Position numbers and translations under genes: made by a program. From Bradyrhizobium nitroreducens (GTDB taxonomy: Bacteria; Pseudomonadota; Alphaproteobacteria; Rhizobiales; Xanthobacteraceae): DNA of 53,653 nucleotides. The DNA lies in the NCBI RefSeq assembly GCF_002776695.1, contig NZ_LFJC01000003.1, positions 3,393,518-3,447,170 of the forward strand. Reading direction: 5' to 3'. The notes beneath the pieces were generated by a model. It ran no database searches. It worked only from the letters and a program-made list of their open reading frames with translations, and had not been told where the DNA came from. The first letter of the stretch is position 1, and every line of letters starts with the position of its first letter. Below are positions 8,175 through 16,102 of this stretch, in pieces.

Positions 8175-9497
8175 ATGATTTCCAGCACGGATGGCGCCGT
8201 CACGGCCGCGCCTCTTCGTACAAGTTTCCGTTGGCTTCAGCTCGTCATGGGCATCGTCTGCATGGCGATGATCGCCAATCTGCAATACGGCTGGACGCTG
8301 TTCGTCGATCCGATCGATGCGGCCCATCATTGGGGACGCGCCGCGATCCAGCTCGCCTTCACCATCTTCGTCGTCACCGAGACCTGGCTGGTGCCGGTCG
8401 AGGCGTGGTTCGTCGACAAATACGGCCCCCGCATCGTCATCATGTTCGGCGGCGTGATGATCGCACTGTCCTGGGTGCTCAACTCCTATGCCGACTCGCT
8501 CACGCTGCTCTACGCCGCTGCCATCATCGGCGGCATGGGCGCGGGCGCAGTGTACGGCACCTGCGTCGGCAATGCGCTGAAATGGTTTCCCGATCGCCGC
8601 GGCCTCGCTGCCGGCGCGACCGCCGCGGGCTTCGGCGCGGGCGCAGCTCTCACCGTGGTGCCGATCGCTTCCATGATCGCATCGAGCGGCTATCAGCACG
8701 CCTTCCTCACCTTCGGCATCGGCCAGGGCGTGATCGTGTTCGTGCTCGCCTTCTTCATCCAGCCGCCGCGGCTCTCGATCCCGCCGAAGAAGAAGCAGCT
8801 CAATCTGCCGCAGACCAAGATCGACTTCACCCCGCCGCAGGTGCTGCGCACCCCTATTTTCTGGGTGATGTATCTCGTCTTCGTCATGGTCGCCTCGGGC
8901 GGGCTGATGACGGCGGCGCAGATCGCCCCGATCGCGCACGACTTCAAGATCGCGAGCACGCCGGTCACGCTCGCCGGCTTCCAGATGGCGGCACTGACCT
9001 TTGCGATCTCGCTCGACCGCATCTTCGACGGGTTTGGCCGCCCGTTCTTCGGCTTCGTCTCCGACACGATCGGCCGTGAGAACACCATGTTCATCGCCTT
9101 CGGCACGGCGGCCTTGATGCTGCTCACACTGTCGGCCTATGGCCACGTGCCCGTCGTCTTCGTGCTGGCGACCGCGGTTTACTTCGGCGTGTTCGGCGAG
9201 ATCTACTCGCTGTTCCCCGCGACCTGCGGCGATACCTTCGGCTCGAAATTCGCAACCACCAACAACGGCATGCTCTACACCGCCAAGGGCACCGCCTCGC
9301 TGCTCGTGCCGCTCGCCAGCGTGATCTCGGCCGCCTATGGCTGGAAGGCCGTGTTCGTGGTCGCGGTCGCCTTGAACGCGACGGCGGCGCTGATGGCGCT
9401 GTTCGTGATCAAGCCGCTGCGCCGCTCCTTCATTCTCGGCAAGGAAGCCGAGAGCGCCGAGGCCGCGACTGGCGGCGCCAAAACCGAGACGGCGTAA
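8175..9497 (+). CDS. oxlT: OxlT-like oxalate/formate antiporter (MFS), second copy
   Basis: A 440-residue paralogue of the preceding carrier, with the same landmarks: ANLQYGWTLFVDPI, FVDKYGPR, YGTCVGNALKWFPDRRGLAA and YTAKGTASLLVP with Lys371. The cytoplasmic C-terminus is longer (EAESAEAATGGAKTETA). ATG 8175 is chosen over upstream in-frame codons because GGGAGG lies 7-12 bases before it and the family start is there. The gene has its own upstream element (8056) and terminator (9521), so the two carriers can be expressed separately. They are probably an old tandem duplication with divergent affinity or substrate. Confidence 0.85.
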   Translation: MISSTDGAVTAAPLRTSFRWLQLVMGIVCMAMIANLQYGWTLFVDPIDAAHHWGRAAIQLAFTIFVVTETWLVPVEAWFVDKYGPRIVIMFGGVMIALSWVLNSYADSLTLLYAAAIIGGMGAGAVYGTCVGNALKWFPDRRGLAAGATAAGFGAGAALTVVPIASMIASSGYQHAFLTFGIGQGVIVFVLAFFIQPPRLSIPPKKKQLNLPQTKIDFTPPQVLRTPIFWVMYLVFVMVASGGLMTAAQIAPIAHDFKIASTPVTLAGFQMAALTFAISLDRIFDGFGRPFFGFVSDTIGRENTMFIAFGTAALMLLTLSAYGHVPVVFVLATAVYFGVFGEIYSLFPATCGDTFGSKFATTNNGMLYTAKGTASLLVPLASVISAAYGWKAVFVVAVALNATAALMALFVIKPLRRSFILGKEAESAEAATGGAKTETA

Positions 9498-9520
9498 CCG
9501 CCCCACGCATCTGCACGACG

Positions 9521-9555
9521 AGACAGGGGCGCAGCAATGCGCCCCTGTCTTTTTG
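9521..9555 (+). terminator. rho-independent terminator
   Basis: A perfect 13-bp stem AGACAGGGGCGCA (9521-9533) with TGCGCCCCTGTCT (9538-9550), loop GCAA and five Ts. It is the strongest terminator in the window and ends the second oxlT-like transcript. Confidence 0.93.
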
Positions 9556-9623
9556 CATCGACGACAAACGTCAGCATCGCTGTCGCAAGATTTTTCGGAT
9601 CGCCCAAATCCAGCGCTTGACGA

Positions 9624-9642
9624 TTGGCATTATGTATACCAC
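9624..9642 (+). promoter_or_regulatory. shared element TTGGCAT-N3-GTATAC, copy 4
   Basis: TTGGCATTATGTATACCAC lies 31 bp before the CBS gene start. The upstream AGCGCTTGA (9612-9620) matches the bases before copy 2, so the conserved block is longer in these two. The short distance to the start codon means the element must be at or very near the core promoter. Confidence 0.7.
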
Positions 9643-9673
9643 ACTTCCTCAACATTCACCCAGGGAGGTTGCA

Positions 9674-10102
9674 ATGCTGGTCGGAGACATTCTGCGCAAG
9701 AAGACACCGCGCGTTGTCACGGTGCGAATGAACGAATCGGTGGGTATCGCCGCCAAGCTGATGCGCGCCAACAACATCAGCGCGCTCGTGGTCAAGGACG
9801 TGGTGCGCTCCGAGGGCAATACCGCGGTCGGCATGTTCACCGAGCGCGACGTGGTGCGCGCGGTCGCCGAGCACGGCGCGAACGCCGTCAACGTCAAGGT
9901 CTCGCAGCTCGTCTCGGTGCAGCAGCTGGTGTCCTGCAGCTCCGGCGACACGATCGAGCACGTCCGCCATCTGATGAACCGGCATCACATCCGGCATCTG
10001 CCCGTGATCGACGACTACAGCCTCGTCTCCGTCATCAGCATGCGCGACATCGCCGCTGCCATGGACGAGGCAATCAACGGCAAGCCGCAAGCGGCAGCTT
10101 AA
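9674..10102 (+). CDS. CBS-pair domain protein
   Basis: A 142-residue cytosolic protein made of two CBS motifs (about residues 7-62 and 73-130), a Bateman module that binds adenosyl ligands such as AMP, ATP or SAM. Marks are MRANNISALVVKD, VGMFTERDVVRAV, MNRHHIRHLPVIDD and VISMRDIAAAM. ATG 9674 follows GGGAGG at a good distance; the open frame extends to 9617, into the regulatory element. No catalytic domain is attached, so it probably acts in trans on an enzyme or transporter. The shared upstream element suggests a link to the carriers before it. Confidence 0.85.
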   Translation: MLVGDILRKKTPRVVTVRMNESVGIAAKLMRANNISALVVKDVVRSEGNTAVGMFTERDVVRAVAEHGANAVNVKVSQLVSVQQLVSCSSGDTIEHVRHLMNRHHIRHLPVIDDYSLVSVISMRDIAAAMDEAINGKPQAAA

Positions 10103-10135
10103 AGCAACACGACTCTTCCCCTGCGACGACCGGCC

Positions 10136-10165
10136 CCGGCTCGGATCCTTCCGAGCCGGACCGGA
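10136..10165 (+). terminator. hairpin, probable terminator
   Basis: A perfect 10-bp stem CCGGCTCGGA (10136-10145) with TCCGAGCCGG (10150-10159) and loop TCCT lies after the CBS gene. The T tract is poor, so it may be a weak or rho-assisted terminator. Confidence 0.55.
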
Positions 10166-10210
10166 TCTTTCGTCCCAAATTCCGGCTTCGGCTCCCTTCG
10201 CGAGGACTTC

Positions 10211-11230
10211 ATGAAGATCTGCATCTACGGCGCCGGCGCGATCGGCGGATATCTCGGGGTTCAGCTTGCGCGCGCAGGCGCCGATGTCAGCCTCATCGCA
10301 CGCGGCGCGCACCTTGCCGCCATGCGCGAGCGTGGCCTGACGCTGCTCGCCGGCGAGGAGAGGCACACCGTGCATCCGCGCTGCACCGACGATCCCAATG
10401 AGCTCGGCGTGCAGGACACCATCATCATCACGCTGAAGGCGCATTCGATCACCGGCGTGATCGAGAAGATGCAGCCGCTGCTGGGGCCGCACACCCGCAT
10501 CGTCACCGCCGTCAACGGCATCCCCTATTGGTACTTCTACAAGCACGGCGGCCAATACGAGAATTCGACGCTGGAGAGCATCGACCCCGGCGGGCGGCAG
10601 TGGCGCGAGCTCGGCGCCGAGCGCGCCATCGGCTGCATCGTCTATCCCGCCACCGAGATCGAAGCGCCCGGCGTGATCCGCCACGTCTATGGCAATAATT
10701 TTCCGCTCGGCGAACCCTCCGGCGAGATCACGCCCGACGTGCAGCGCCTCGCCGATCTCTTCGTCGCGGCCGGGCTGAAGGCCCCGGTGCTCGACCGCAT
10801 CCGCGACGAAATCTGGCTCAAGCTGTGGGGCAATGTCTGCTTCAACCCGATCAGCGCGCTGACCCATGCAACGCTCGACGTGATCTGCACCGATCCGTCC
10901 ACCCGCGCGCTGTCGCGTGCGATCATGATGGAGACGCAAGCCATCGCAGAGACCTTCGGCGTCAAGTTCCGCGTCGACGTCGAGCGCCGCATCGAGGGTG
11001 CCCGCAAGGTCGGCGCGCACAAGACCTCGATGCTGCAGGACCTCGAGCGCGGCCGCCCCATGGAGATCGACCCGCTGGTCACCGTGGTGCAGGAGATGGG
11101 CCGCCTCACCGGCATCGCGACGCCCGCACTCGACTCGGTGCTGGCGATGGTGACCCAGCGCGCCCGCATCGCCGGCCTCTATGACGGCGTCTCGACGCCA
11201 TCGGATCCGCGCGCACTGGCGGTGGCGTGA
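10211..11230 (+). CDS. 2-dehydropantoate 2-reductase family protein (PanE/ApbA-like)
   Basis: A 339-residue NADPH-dependent ketoacid reductase. GAGAIGGYLG (7-16) is the Rossmann nucleotide site. LARAGADVSLIARGAHL and the C-terminal helical domain (IWLKLWGNVCFNPISALT with the catalytic-type Lys, then EIDPLVTVVQEMG) fit the family. Biosynthetic PanE reduces ketopantoate for coenzyme A. Here it is coupled to a fumarylacetoacetase-family gene with a one-base stop/start overlap, which suggests catabolism of a different 2-oxo acid. The true substrate is not visible. Confidence 0.82.
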   Translation: MKICIYGAGAIGGYLGVQLARAGADVSLIARGAHLAAMRERGLTLLAGEERHTVHPRCTDDPNELGVQDTIIITLKAHSITGVIEKMQPLLGPHTRIVTAVNGIPYWYFYKHGGQYENSTLESIDPGGRQWRELGAERAIGCIVYPATEIEAPGVIRHVYGNNFPLGEPSGEITPDVQRLADLFVAAGLKAPVLDRIRDEIWLKLWGNVCFNPISALTHATLDVICTDPSTRALSRAIMMETQAIAETFGVKFRVDVERRIEGARKVGAHKTSMLQDLERGRPMEIDPLVTVVQEMGRLTGIATPALDSVLAMVTQRARIAGLYDGVSTPSDPRALAVA

Positions 11231-12015
11231 TGGTTGGCGAGATCAAGCAGTGGCTGCGTTTCCGCCACGCCGGCACGACCGGTTTCGGCACGCTGACGCC
11301 GTCGGGGATCAGCGTGCACGAGGGCGAGATGTTCGGCCGCAATGCGGCCACCGGCAGGACGCTGGCGCTGTCGGGGGTCGAGCTGCTCGCGCCCTGCGCG
11401 CCCAGCAAGATCGTCGCGCTCTGGAACAACTTCCACGCGCTCGCGGCCAAGCTCAACCAGCCCGAGCCGCCGGAGCCGCTCTATCTGCTCAAGGCCACCA
11501 CCACAATCACGACGCCGGGCGCCGTGATCCGCCGCCCCTCTTATTACGACGGCAAGACCACCTATGAGGGCGAGCTCGGCATCGTCATCGGCGGAACCTG
11601 CGCCCGCGTCTCGCCTGATGAAGCCGACAGCTTCATCTTCGGCTACACCTGCGTCAACGACATCACCGCCAACGACATCCTGTCCAGCGACCCCACCTTC
11701 CCGCAATGGGCCCGCGCCAAGGGCATCGACGATTACGGCCCGTTCGGCCCCGTCATCGCGACCGGCCTCGATCCGTCCAAGCTCACCGTCCGCACCATCC
11801 TCAACGGCGCAGAGCGGCAGAACTACCCGATCTCCGACATGATCTTCTCGGCGCAGCAGCTGGTCAGCAGGATCTCCCACGACATGACCCTGCTCCCCGG
11901 CGACCTCATCGCCGTCGGCACCTCTGTCGGCGTCGGCGTGATGAAGGAGGAGGTGAACACGGTGACGGTGGCCATCGACGGCATCGGCGAGCTCACCAAC
12001 GAATTTCGGCTGTAG
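11230..12015 (+). CDS. fumarylacetoacetate hydrolase family protein
   Basis: A 261-residue member of the FAH superfamily, which hydrolyses or decarboxylates C-C bonds in acylpyruvates and related diketo acids using Mg2+. The metal-site motifs are YEGELGIVIG (Glu pair) and GYTCVNDITAND (Asp), and FGPVIATGLDP and LLPGDLIAVGTSVGVG are family landmarks. ATG 11230 overlaps the stop of the upstream reductase (TGATG), implying translational coupling; a GTG one codon earlier is the alternative. Together the pair likely degrades one unknown 2-oxo acid. Confidence 0.85.
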   Translation: MVGEIKQWLRFRHAGTTGFGTLTPSGISVHEGEMFGRNAATGRTLALSGVELLAPCAPSKIVALWNNFHALAAKLNQPEPPEPLYLLKATTTITTPGAVIRRPSYYDGKTTYEGELGIVIGGTCARVSPDEADSFIFGYTCVNDITANDILSSDPTFPQWARAKGIDDYGPFGPVIATGLDPSKLTVRTILNGAERQNYPISDMIFSAQQLVSRISHDMTLLPGDLIAVGTSVGVGVMKEEVNTVTVAIDGIGELTNEFRL

Positions 12016-12030
12016 CCGCAAACACCGTAC

Positions 12031-12095
12031 GTAGCCCGGATGAGCGGCTTGTCCGCCGAAGCTCGGAGAGCGAAGGCGGAAGCGACATCCGGAAC
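12031..12095. repeat. short palindromic intergenic repeat, related to 4361-4480
   Basis: Arms CCGGATG (12036-12042) and CATCCGG (12086-12092) enclose a block (12044-12084) that is the reverse complement of 4428-4468 with few mismatches, including the run GAGCGAAGGCGGAAGCG. It is a mobile or structured non-coding repeat. No gene overlaps it. Confidence 0.75.
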
Positions 12096-12218
12096 GGGTC
12101 TTCGCGTGGTCCCGACTTATTCTCGCCGCGGCGCAGCAAAATTGATCCGGCGCAAATCGCGCCGGCACGGCCGCTTTATCCTTCCCCGCAATCGATTTCT
12201 GAGGCCAGGGAGGATGCC

Positions 12219-12335
12219 ATGACGAATGCAAGCAATGCGCTTTTGTGGACGGCTCTGTACTTTGCTCTCGCGTTTGCTGCGATCTTCGCGGTCTGGTTCG
12301 CCGACAAGATGCGCTCGAACTTCCTTGGAAAATGA
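12219..12335 (+). CDS. 38-residue single-span membrane protein
   Basis: MTNASNALLWTALYFALAFA opens a 38-residue protein with one hydrophobic helix (about residues 8-27) followed by a positively charged end (FADKMRSNFLGK). The N-terminus is probably outside and the C-terminus in the cytoplasm. A perfect GGGAGGA ribosome site 5 bases before the ATG and the compact composition argue that it is real. It has no recognisable partner. Small single-span proteins of this size commonly tune larger membrane complexes. Confidence 0.65.
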   Translation: MTNASNALLWTALYFALAFAAIFAVWFADKMRSNFLGK

Positions 12336-12647
12336 TGGCGCGAAAGATGCTCTGACCCGGATGAGCGAACGTCCGGGCTGTTCGCGTGAAGCTGCGCGTC
12401 GCTACGCATGCGACGACTGACTGCAGCTGAGAGCGCGCGGCGCGATGCCGCCCGATGGATGTTCCGGGCTCGGGGATGACAGCGGAGGGACTCCGGGAAA
12501 ACCCGGCACCGCCCCTCCGTCGTCCAGCCAACGCAACCAGCCGTGGATCACGCGGTCCGAAACCAGCCGTAACTGTCCCCGCCCCTTGCGCTTGGTTCAG
12601 CTCTTGGCAATCATGGCGAAAATGTGCGCCGGCGTGAGGAATTCACG
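12336..12647. other. intergenic region without recognised gene
   Basis: 312 bases between two membrane-protein genes. Short GC-rich inverted segments are present (for example CCGGATGAGCG, similar to the start of the repeat at 12031), but no open frame with protein-like composition. The promoter of the coiled-coil gene at 12648 must lie here; I see no clear consensus. Confidence 0.5.
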
Positions 12648-14054
12648 ATGTGGCTGTTTTTCCTGGTTGCCTGGTTCGGCCTGCTGGCCGTGGTCGCGAT
12701 CTTCGCCCAGCAGGCGTTCGGATACGACATCAGTCACCTTGCCGCCTGGTTCGCGGGCCTGCCGGTGCCGCAGCGCATCGCGACCGCCGTGATCCCGGCC
12801 CTGGCGCTGGCTCTGATCGGCGCCTCCGCATGGCGGCTGTCACGTCAGGACCGTAACCTGAAGATGCTGCGTGATCGCCTCAAGAAGACCCGCGAGGACG
12901 TCGTCGTCGCCCATGCCCTGCAGAACCATCTCGACGCCACCGTCCAGCATCTGATCGAGAGCGATCCCCGGGAAGCGGTCTCCGCCCTCCACGACAAGCT
13001 CGGCGAGACCGAGCAGCGCGCACTGCTTCAGCAGGGCCGTAACGAATCCACCGACATGCACGACCAGCTCGCCGACATCCGCCGCCGCCAGCAGGCGCTG
13101 CGCGAGATGGTCGGCAAAGTCGCCGATCAGCGCCGTGCGATCGAGCCGGTCTTCACCGAGATCCGTGACCGCCAGAACCAGCTCGAACGCTCCCTGCACG
13201 ACCTCGAGACCGACGATCGCAAGAACAACCTCGCCGACCGGCAGAGAGACATCGCGCGCGACGTGGCGGCGCTGCTGGGGCGGGTGAACGCGGTCCAGGA
13301 CTCATTTGCCGCTCTCAACCAGTACAAGGCGGATCTGGCGAAATCCCACGCCGAGCTGGCGCCGCTGCGCGCCTCCGACACCGGGATCAACGCCCTGATC
13401 GGCGAGCTCAGCCTCGACCATGACCACCTTGCCAAGGCCATCGACGAGCTCGAGACCGGCGGCGAGACGCCGCTTCCCATTCGCGTCGAGACGCTGTCGA
13501 AGAACAGAAACGAGATCGAGCAGCGCCTCGCCCGCATCGACGACAGCTTCAACATCCTGAAGGCCATCCGGCTCGACTTCGAGGAGCTCGGCCAGCGCCG
13601 GACTCAGCTCGAGCGCGCGCTCGCCGACGTCGAGACCGATGCCGACGGCAAGAGCCTCACCGAGCGCCAGAACGCGCTGAACGATTTCGTCCTGCAGTCG
13701 CGCCAGCGCCTCGGCGCCTTGCAGGAGACGTTGGCAACGCTGAACGCCTTCAAGGCTGAGCTGTCGAAATCGCAGGCCGACCTCGTCCCGCTCAAGGCCC
13801 CGGTGTTCGGCATCGAGGCCTTGATCGCGGACGTCGGCGCCACCCGCGATCTCCTCGCGAAAACCGTCCGCGAGATCGAAGCGAATGGCGACGTCACCCT
13901 CGCCGCGCGCGTCGAGACGCTGGCCCAGAGCAAGCGCGAGGTCGAAGACCGCCTCGCCCGCATCTTCGAGAACTTCAACGCGCTCGATGCTCTGCGCAAG
14001 GACATCGGCGGCATCTTCGCCACGATCAGGAATAGCCTGAACCGGATCGGGTGA
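12648..14054 (+). CDS. two-TM coiled-coil protein with 142-residue tandem duplication
   Basis: A 468-residue protein. Two hydrophobic helices (about 2-22 and 44-63) anchor it in the inner membrane, and residues 68-468 are almost entirely charged helix on the cytoplasmic side. Residues 175-316 and 317-458 are a gap-free tandem duplication with constant offset 142: NQLERSL/TQLERAL, LNQYKADLAKSHAEL/LNAFKAELSKSQADL, RVETLSKNRNEIE/RVETLAQSKREVE. GTGAGGA precedes the chosen ATG (12648). It resembles no family I know; a scaffold or an envelope-spanning tether is conceivable. Confidence 0.82.
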   Translation: MWLFFLVAWFGLLAVVAIFAQQAFGYDISHLAAWFAGLPVPQRIATAVIPALALALIGASAWRLSRQDRNLKMLRDRLKKTREDVVVAHALQNHLDATVQHLIESDPREAVSALHDKLGETEQRALLQQGRNESTDMHDQLADIRRRQQALREMVGKVADQRRAIEPVFTEIRDRQNQLERSLHDLETDDRKNNLADRQRDIARDVAALLGRVNAVQDSFAALNQYKADLAKSHAELAPLRASDTGINALIGELSLDHDHLAKAIDELETGGETPLPIRVETLSKNRNEIEQRLARIDDSFNILKAIRLDFEELGQRRTQLERALADVETDADGKSLTERQNALNDFVLQSRQRLGALQETLATLNAFKAELSKSQADLVPLKAPVFGIEALIADVGATRDLLAKTVREIEANGDVTLAARVETLAQSKREVEDRLARIFENFNALDALRKDIGGIFATIRNSLNRIG

Positions 14055-14106
14055 GGCGCCGTCTAGGACTGGCGGCGACACGACACCTCCCGTTATAGTC
14101 GCACGC

Positions 14107-14904
14107 ATGAGCTGTTCCGGAAATTGGTGGCGGATGCACGGCCGACAAAGAAAATGGATGCTTGTCTCCTTCGTCTTCTCGATCCTGCTGATCAGCCATG
14201 CGAACGATTGCGCGGCTGACCCGCATCAATCACACAACGATTTTGTGGCAGCGGTTCGCGACGGATCGAGTTCGCCATATCTTATTCTTCTCACCACAAT
14301 CGATGACCGAAGCGGACAGGCCCATACCGGCTGCACCCCCGCTCCCTTCCTCATCGGAGCGATCCATATCGAGTTGTGGGGTCGAATTGATCCTCGAGCT
14401 GCGCCAGACGAACTGAAGTCGAGGAGAGCCGAGGCCGAACGGACGGCAATCGAAAACACGTCCCACGTCTTCCACTTCACCAATCCTGCCGCGCTTCTCA
14501 ACGCATTTCCATTTCCGCACGATACCCGCTATGCAAGAGGTTGCGAAGCAATCGCGCGTGGCCTACGTGCTCGAATCGCTGACCGGAGCGGACAACTGCT
14601 CCTGGGGCCTTTCGCCAAAGAACCGCGGATCATTTGGGAATCGTGCCCAGCTACTCCATCGCCTGAATCTGGCTTGAACGAGCTGGCAATGCCGACGATC
14701 TCTCTGTTGATCGGTCCTGACGGGATGCCGAGAGAGACTAAGGTGACGGCGAGCAGCGGATCGCCGAGGCTGGACGAAGCGGTAACAGCAGCGCTGTTGG
14801 CATGCAGGTTCGAGCCGCGCGCAATCGATGACCAGCCTACGCCAGAAGCGACCTGGTTCACGATCAAAATCGGCAAGCGCTGGCCGTTCGTCGGACGCAA
14901 CTGA
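14107..14904 (+). CDS. secreted protein with TonB C-terminal-like domain
   Basis: A 265-residue protein. An N-terminal signal or anchor (WMLVSFVFSILLISHANDCAA, taken in two parts over 17-37) precedes a periplasmic region with several Cys. Residues about 195-258 (ISLLIGPDGMPRETKVTASS, then LDEAVTAALLACRFEPRA) match the TonB C-terminal fold that contacts outer-membrane proteins. The proline-rich spacer of true TonB is missing, so energy transduction is doubtful. The G+C content is lower than in its neighbours and codon use less biased, which hints at transfer or weak expression. Confidence 0.65.
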   Translation: MSCSGNWWRMHGRQRKWMLVSFVFSILLISHANDCAADPHQSHNDFVAAVRDGSSSPYLILLTTIDDRSGQAHTGCTPAPFLIGAIHIELWGRIDPRAAPDELKSRRAEAERTAIENTSHVFHFTNPAALLNAFPFPHDTRYARGCEAIARGLRARIADRSGQLLLGPFAKEPRIIWESCPATPSPESGLNELAMPTISLLIGPDGMPRETKVTASSGSPRLDEAVTAALLACRFEPRAIDDQPTPEATWFTIKIGKRWPFVGRN

Positions 14905-15074
14905 CCCTCGTTACTCGGAAACATCCAGACACATCACATCTGCGCGCGTCAGACATATGCCGCTGACATGCCCCCTGCGCGCCGCAACTTGGTCGCATTC
15001 GGCCGCCCTTCTGCGAGGCGTGTCTGGGGGCACGGCTCAGCCGTGTTTGGACCAAACCTTCTAGGGGTATCGCT

Positions 15075-15272
15075 GTGAAGAAGATTGTATTTGTTCTGGG
15101 TGCCACGCTTGCTCTGGTGACGGCTGCGAACGCTGCGGATCTGCCGCGCCGCCAGCCCGTGCCGGTCTATCCGGCCGAGCAGGCCCCGATCGGCAAGATG
15201 CCGATTGGCAAAAGCCCGGTTGGAAAGGCCCCGATCGGCAAGGCGCCGGGCCCGGTCGCCGCGCGCTACTGA
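15075..15272 (+). CDS. small secreted protein with P-[IV]-G-K pentad repeats
   Basis: A 65-residue preprotein with GTG start. Residues 1-20 (MKKIVFVLGATLALVTAANA) are a clear Sec signal peptide. The mature part of about 45 residues contains four consecutive five-residue units APIGK-MPIGK-SPVGK-APIGK and the end APGPVAARY. The repeats are basic, proline- and glycine-rich and probably unfolded, so binding to an acidic polymer (peptidoglycan, exopolysaccharide, LPS) or a metal is possible. It precedes another secreted protein gene by 57 bp. Confidence 0.7.
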   Translation: MKKIVFVLGATLALVTAANAADLPRRQPVPVYPAEQAPIGKMPIGKSPVGKAPIGKAPGPVAARY

Positions 15273-15329
15273 CGCGCAACAGATCAAACGCAGGATCTGC
15301 GTAAGCGGCCGACAGTCGAGGGGCACAGC

Positions 15330-15980
15330 GTGACCAACAAACCTGATCGATCGGGACCCTGCATCCTTGCGGGGTTTGCCCTCGCGGCCATGATCGCGTG
15401 TACGACGCCCTCGGCCTCGGCCCATGAAGCGAACAAGCGCGTTGCAGATGCCAACGCGCTTGCCACGACCGACGCCGCACCACGACCCGCACCGCAATCG
15501 ACGCGCCGCTCCGTCGCGCGCGCGGAGAAAGGCCCCTACTACGTCGACTTCCGGGCGCGGACCGCCGCGAGCTGGGGGCACGCCTTCGTCTGGTACGGCA
15601 AGACCAGCGAGAAGGCGGTCGAGGTCGCAGGGCTGACGCCCGCCGGCGACACGCTCGCTTACGTGCTCGGTCACATCACCTTCGTGCCGTCCGAGACCGG
15701 CGCCAGCTACGGCGACCTCGATCCGGAATATCTGACCGCGAGCTATCGCGTCTATCTGAACGAGGCCGACGCCAAGCGCGTGTTCGCCTACATCAAGAAG
15801 AAGCAGGCAACCTCACCGGTGTGGAACGCCGAGACCATGAACTGCACCGGCTTCATCGGCGACATCGCCGAGTTCATGGGCCTCGAGGTCCCCAACCGCT
15901 GGCAGCGCCCGGAAAACTTCGTCAACCGCCTCAAGGAAATGAACGGCGGCCGCCAGATGGTGCGGCTGTCGGCGGAGTAG
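15330..15980 (+). CDS. secreted hypothetical protein with conserved His/Cys pair
   Basis: A 216-residue preprotein. GTG start; residues about 1-31 form a signal peptide (FALAAMIACTTPSASA). After a low-complexity linker (40-65) a compact domain begins with YYVDFRARTAASWGHAFVWYG (two parts, His84) and later has ETMNCTGFIGDIAEFMG (Cys172). His first and Cys at the start of a helix is the order seen in permuted NlpC/P60-like (YiiX/LRAT) cysteine enzymes, so a thiol hydrolase acting on peptidoglycan or lipid is a possibility. I have not been able to confirm the fold. Confidence 0.65.
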   Translation: MTNKPDRSGPCILAGFALAAMIACTTPSASAHEANKRVADANALATTDAAPRPAPQSTRRSVARAEKGPYYVDFRARTAASWGHAFVWYGKTSEKAVEVAGLTPAGDTLAYVLGHITFVPSETGASYGDLDPEYLTASYRVYLNEADAKRVFAYIKKKQATSPVWNAETMNCTGFIGDIAEFMGLEVPNRWQRPENFVNRLKEMNGGRQMVRLSAE

Positions 15981-16000
15981 CGGCTCTCTCCACACTCGGT

Positions 16001-16102
16001 GTCATTGCCCGCGAAAGCGGGCAATCCAGTATTCCAGAGACAGCAAGGCAGGAACCGACAAGCCGCGGCGTACTGCATGCCCCGGTCAAGCCGGGGCATG
16101 AC
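16001..16102. repeat. paired-hairpin intergenic repeat, copy 1
   Basis: GTCAT at 16001 opens a hairpin (ATTGCCCGC-GAAA-GCGGGCAAT), and a second hairpin (ATGCCCCGG-TCAA-CCGGGGCAT type) closes with ATGAC at 16098-16102. The outer ends GTCAT and ATGAC are themselves complementary. The same architecture is found at 18961-19044. It is a dispersed non-coding repeat of the extragenic palindrome kind. Confidence 0.8.

Noticed and set aside
8148..9506. 452-codon open frame antisense to the second oxlT-like gene
   Set aside because: Charged low-complexity translation produced by the reverse complement of membrane-helix codons; no ribosome site.
6560..9642. TTGGCAT element considered as a sigma-54 promoter
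   Set aside because: Sigma-54 needs GG and GC separated by 10 bases. Here the bases at that place are AC in all four copies.
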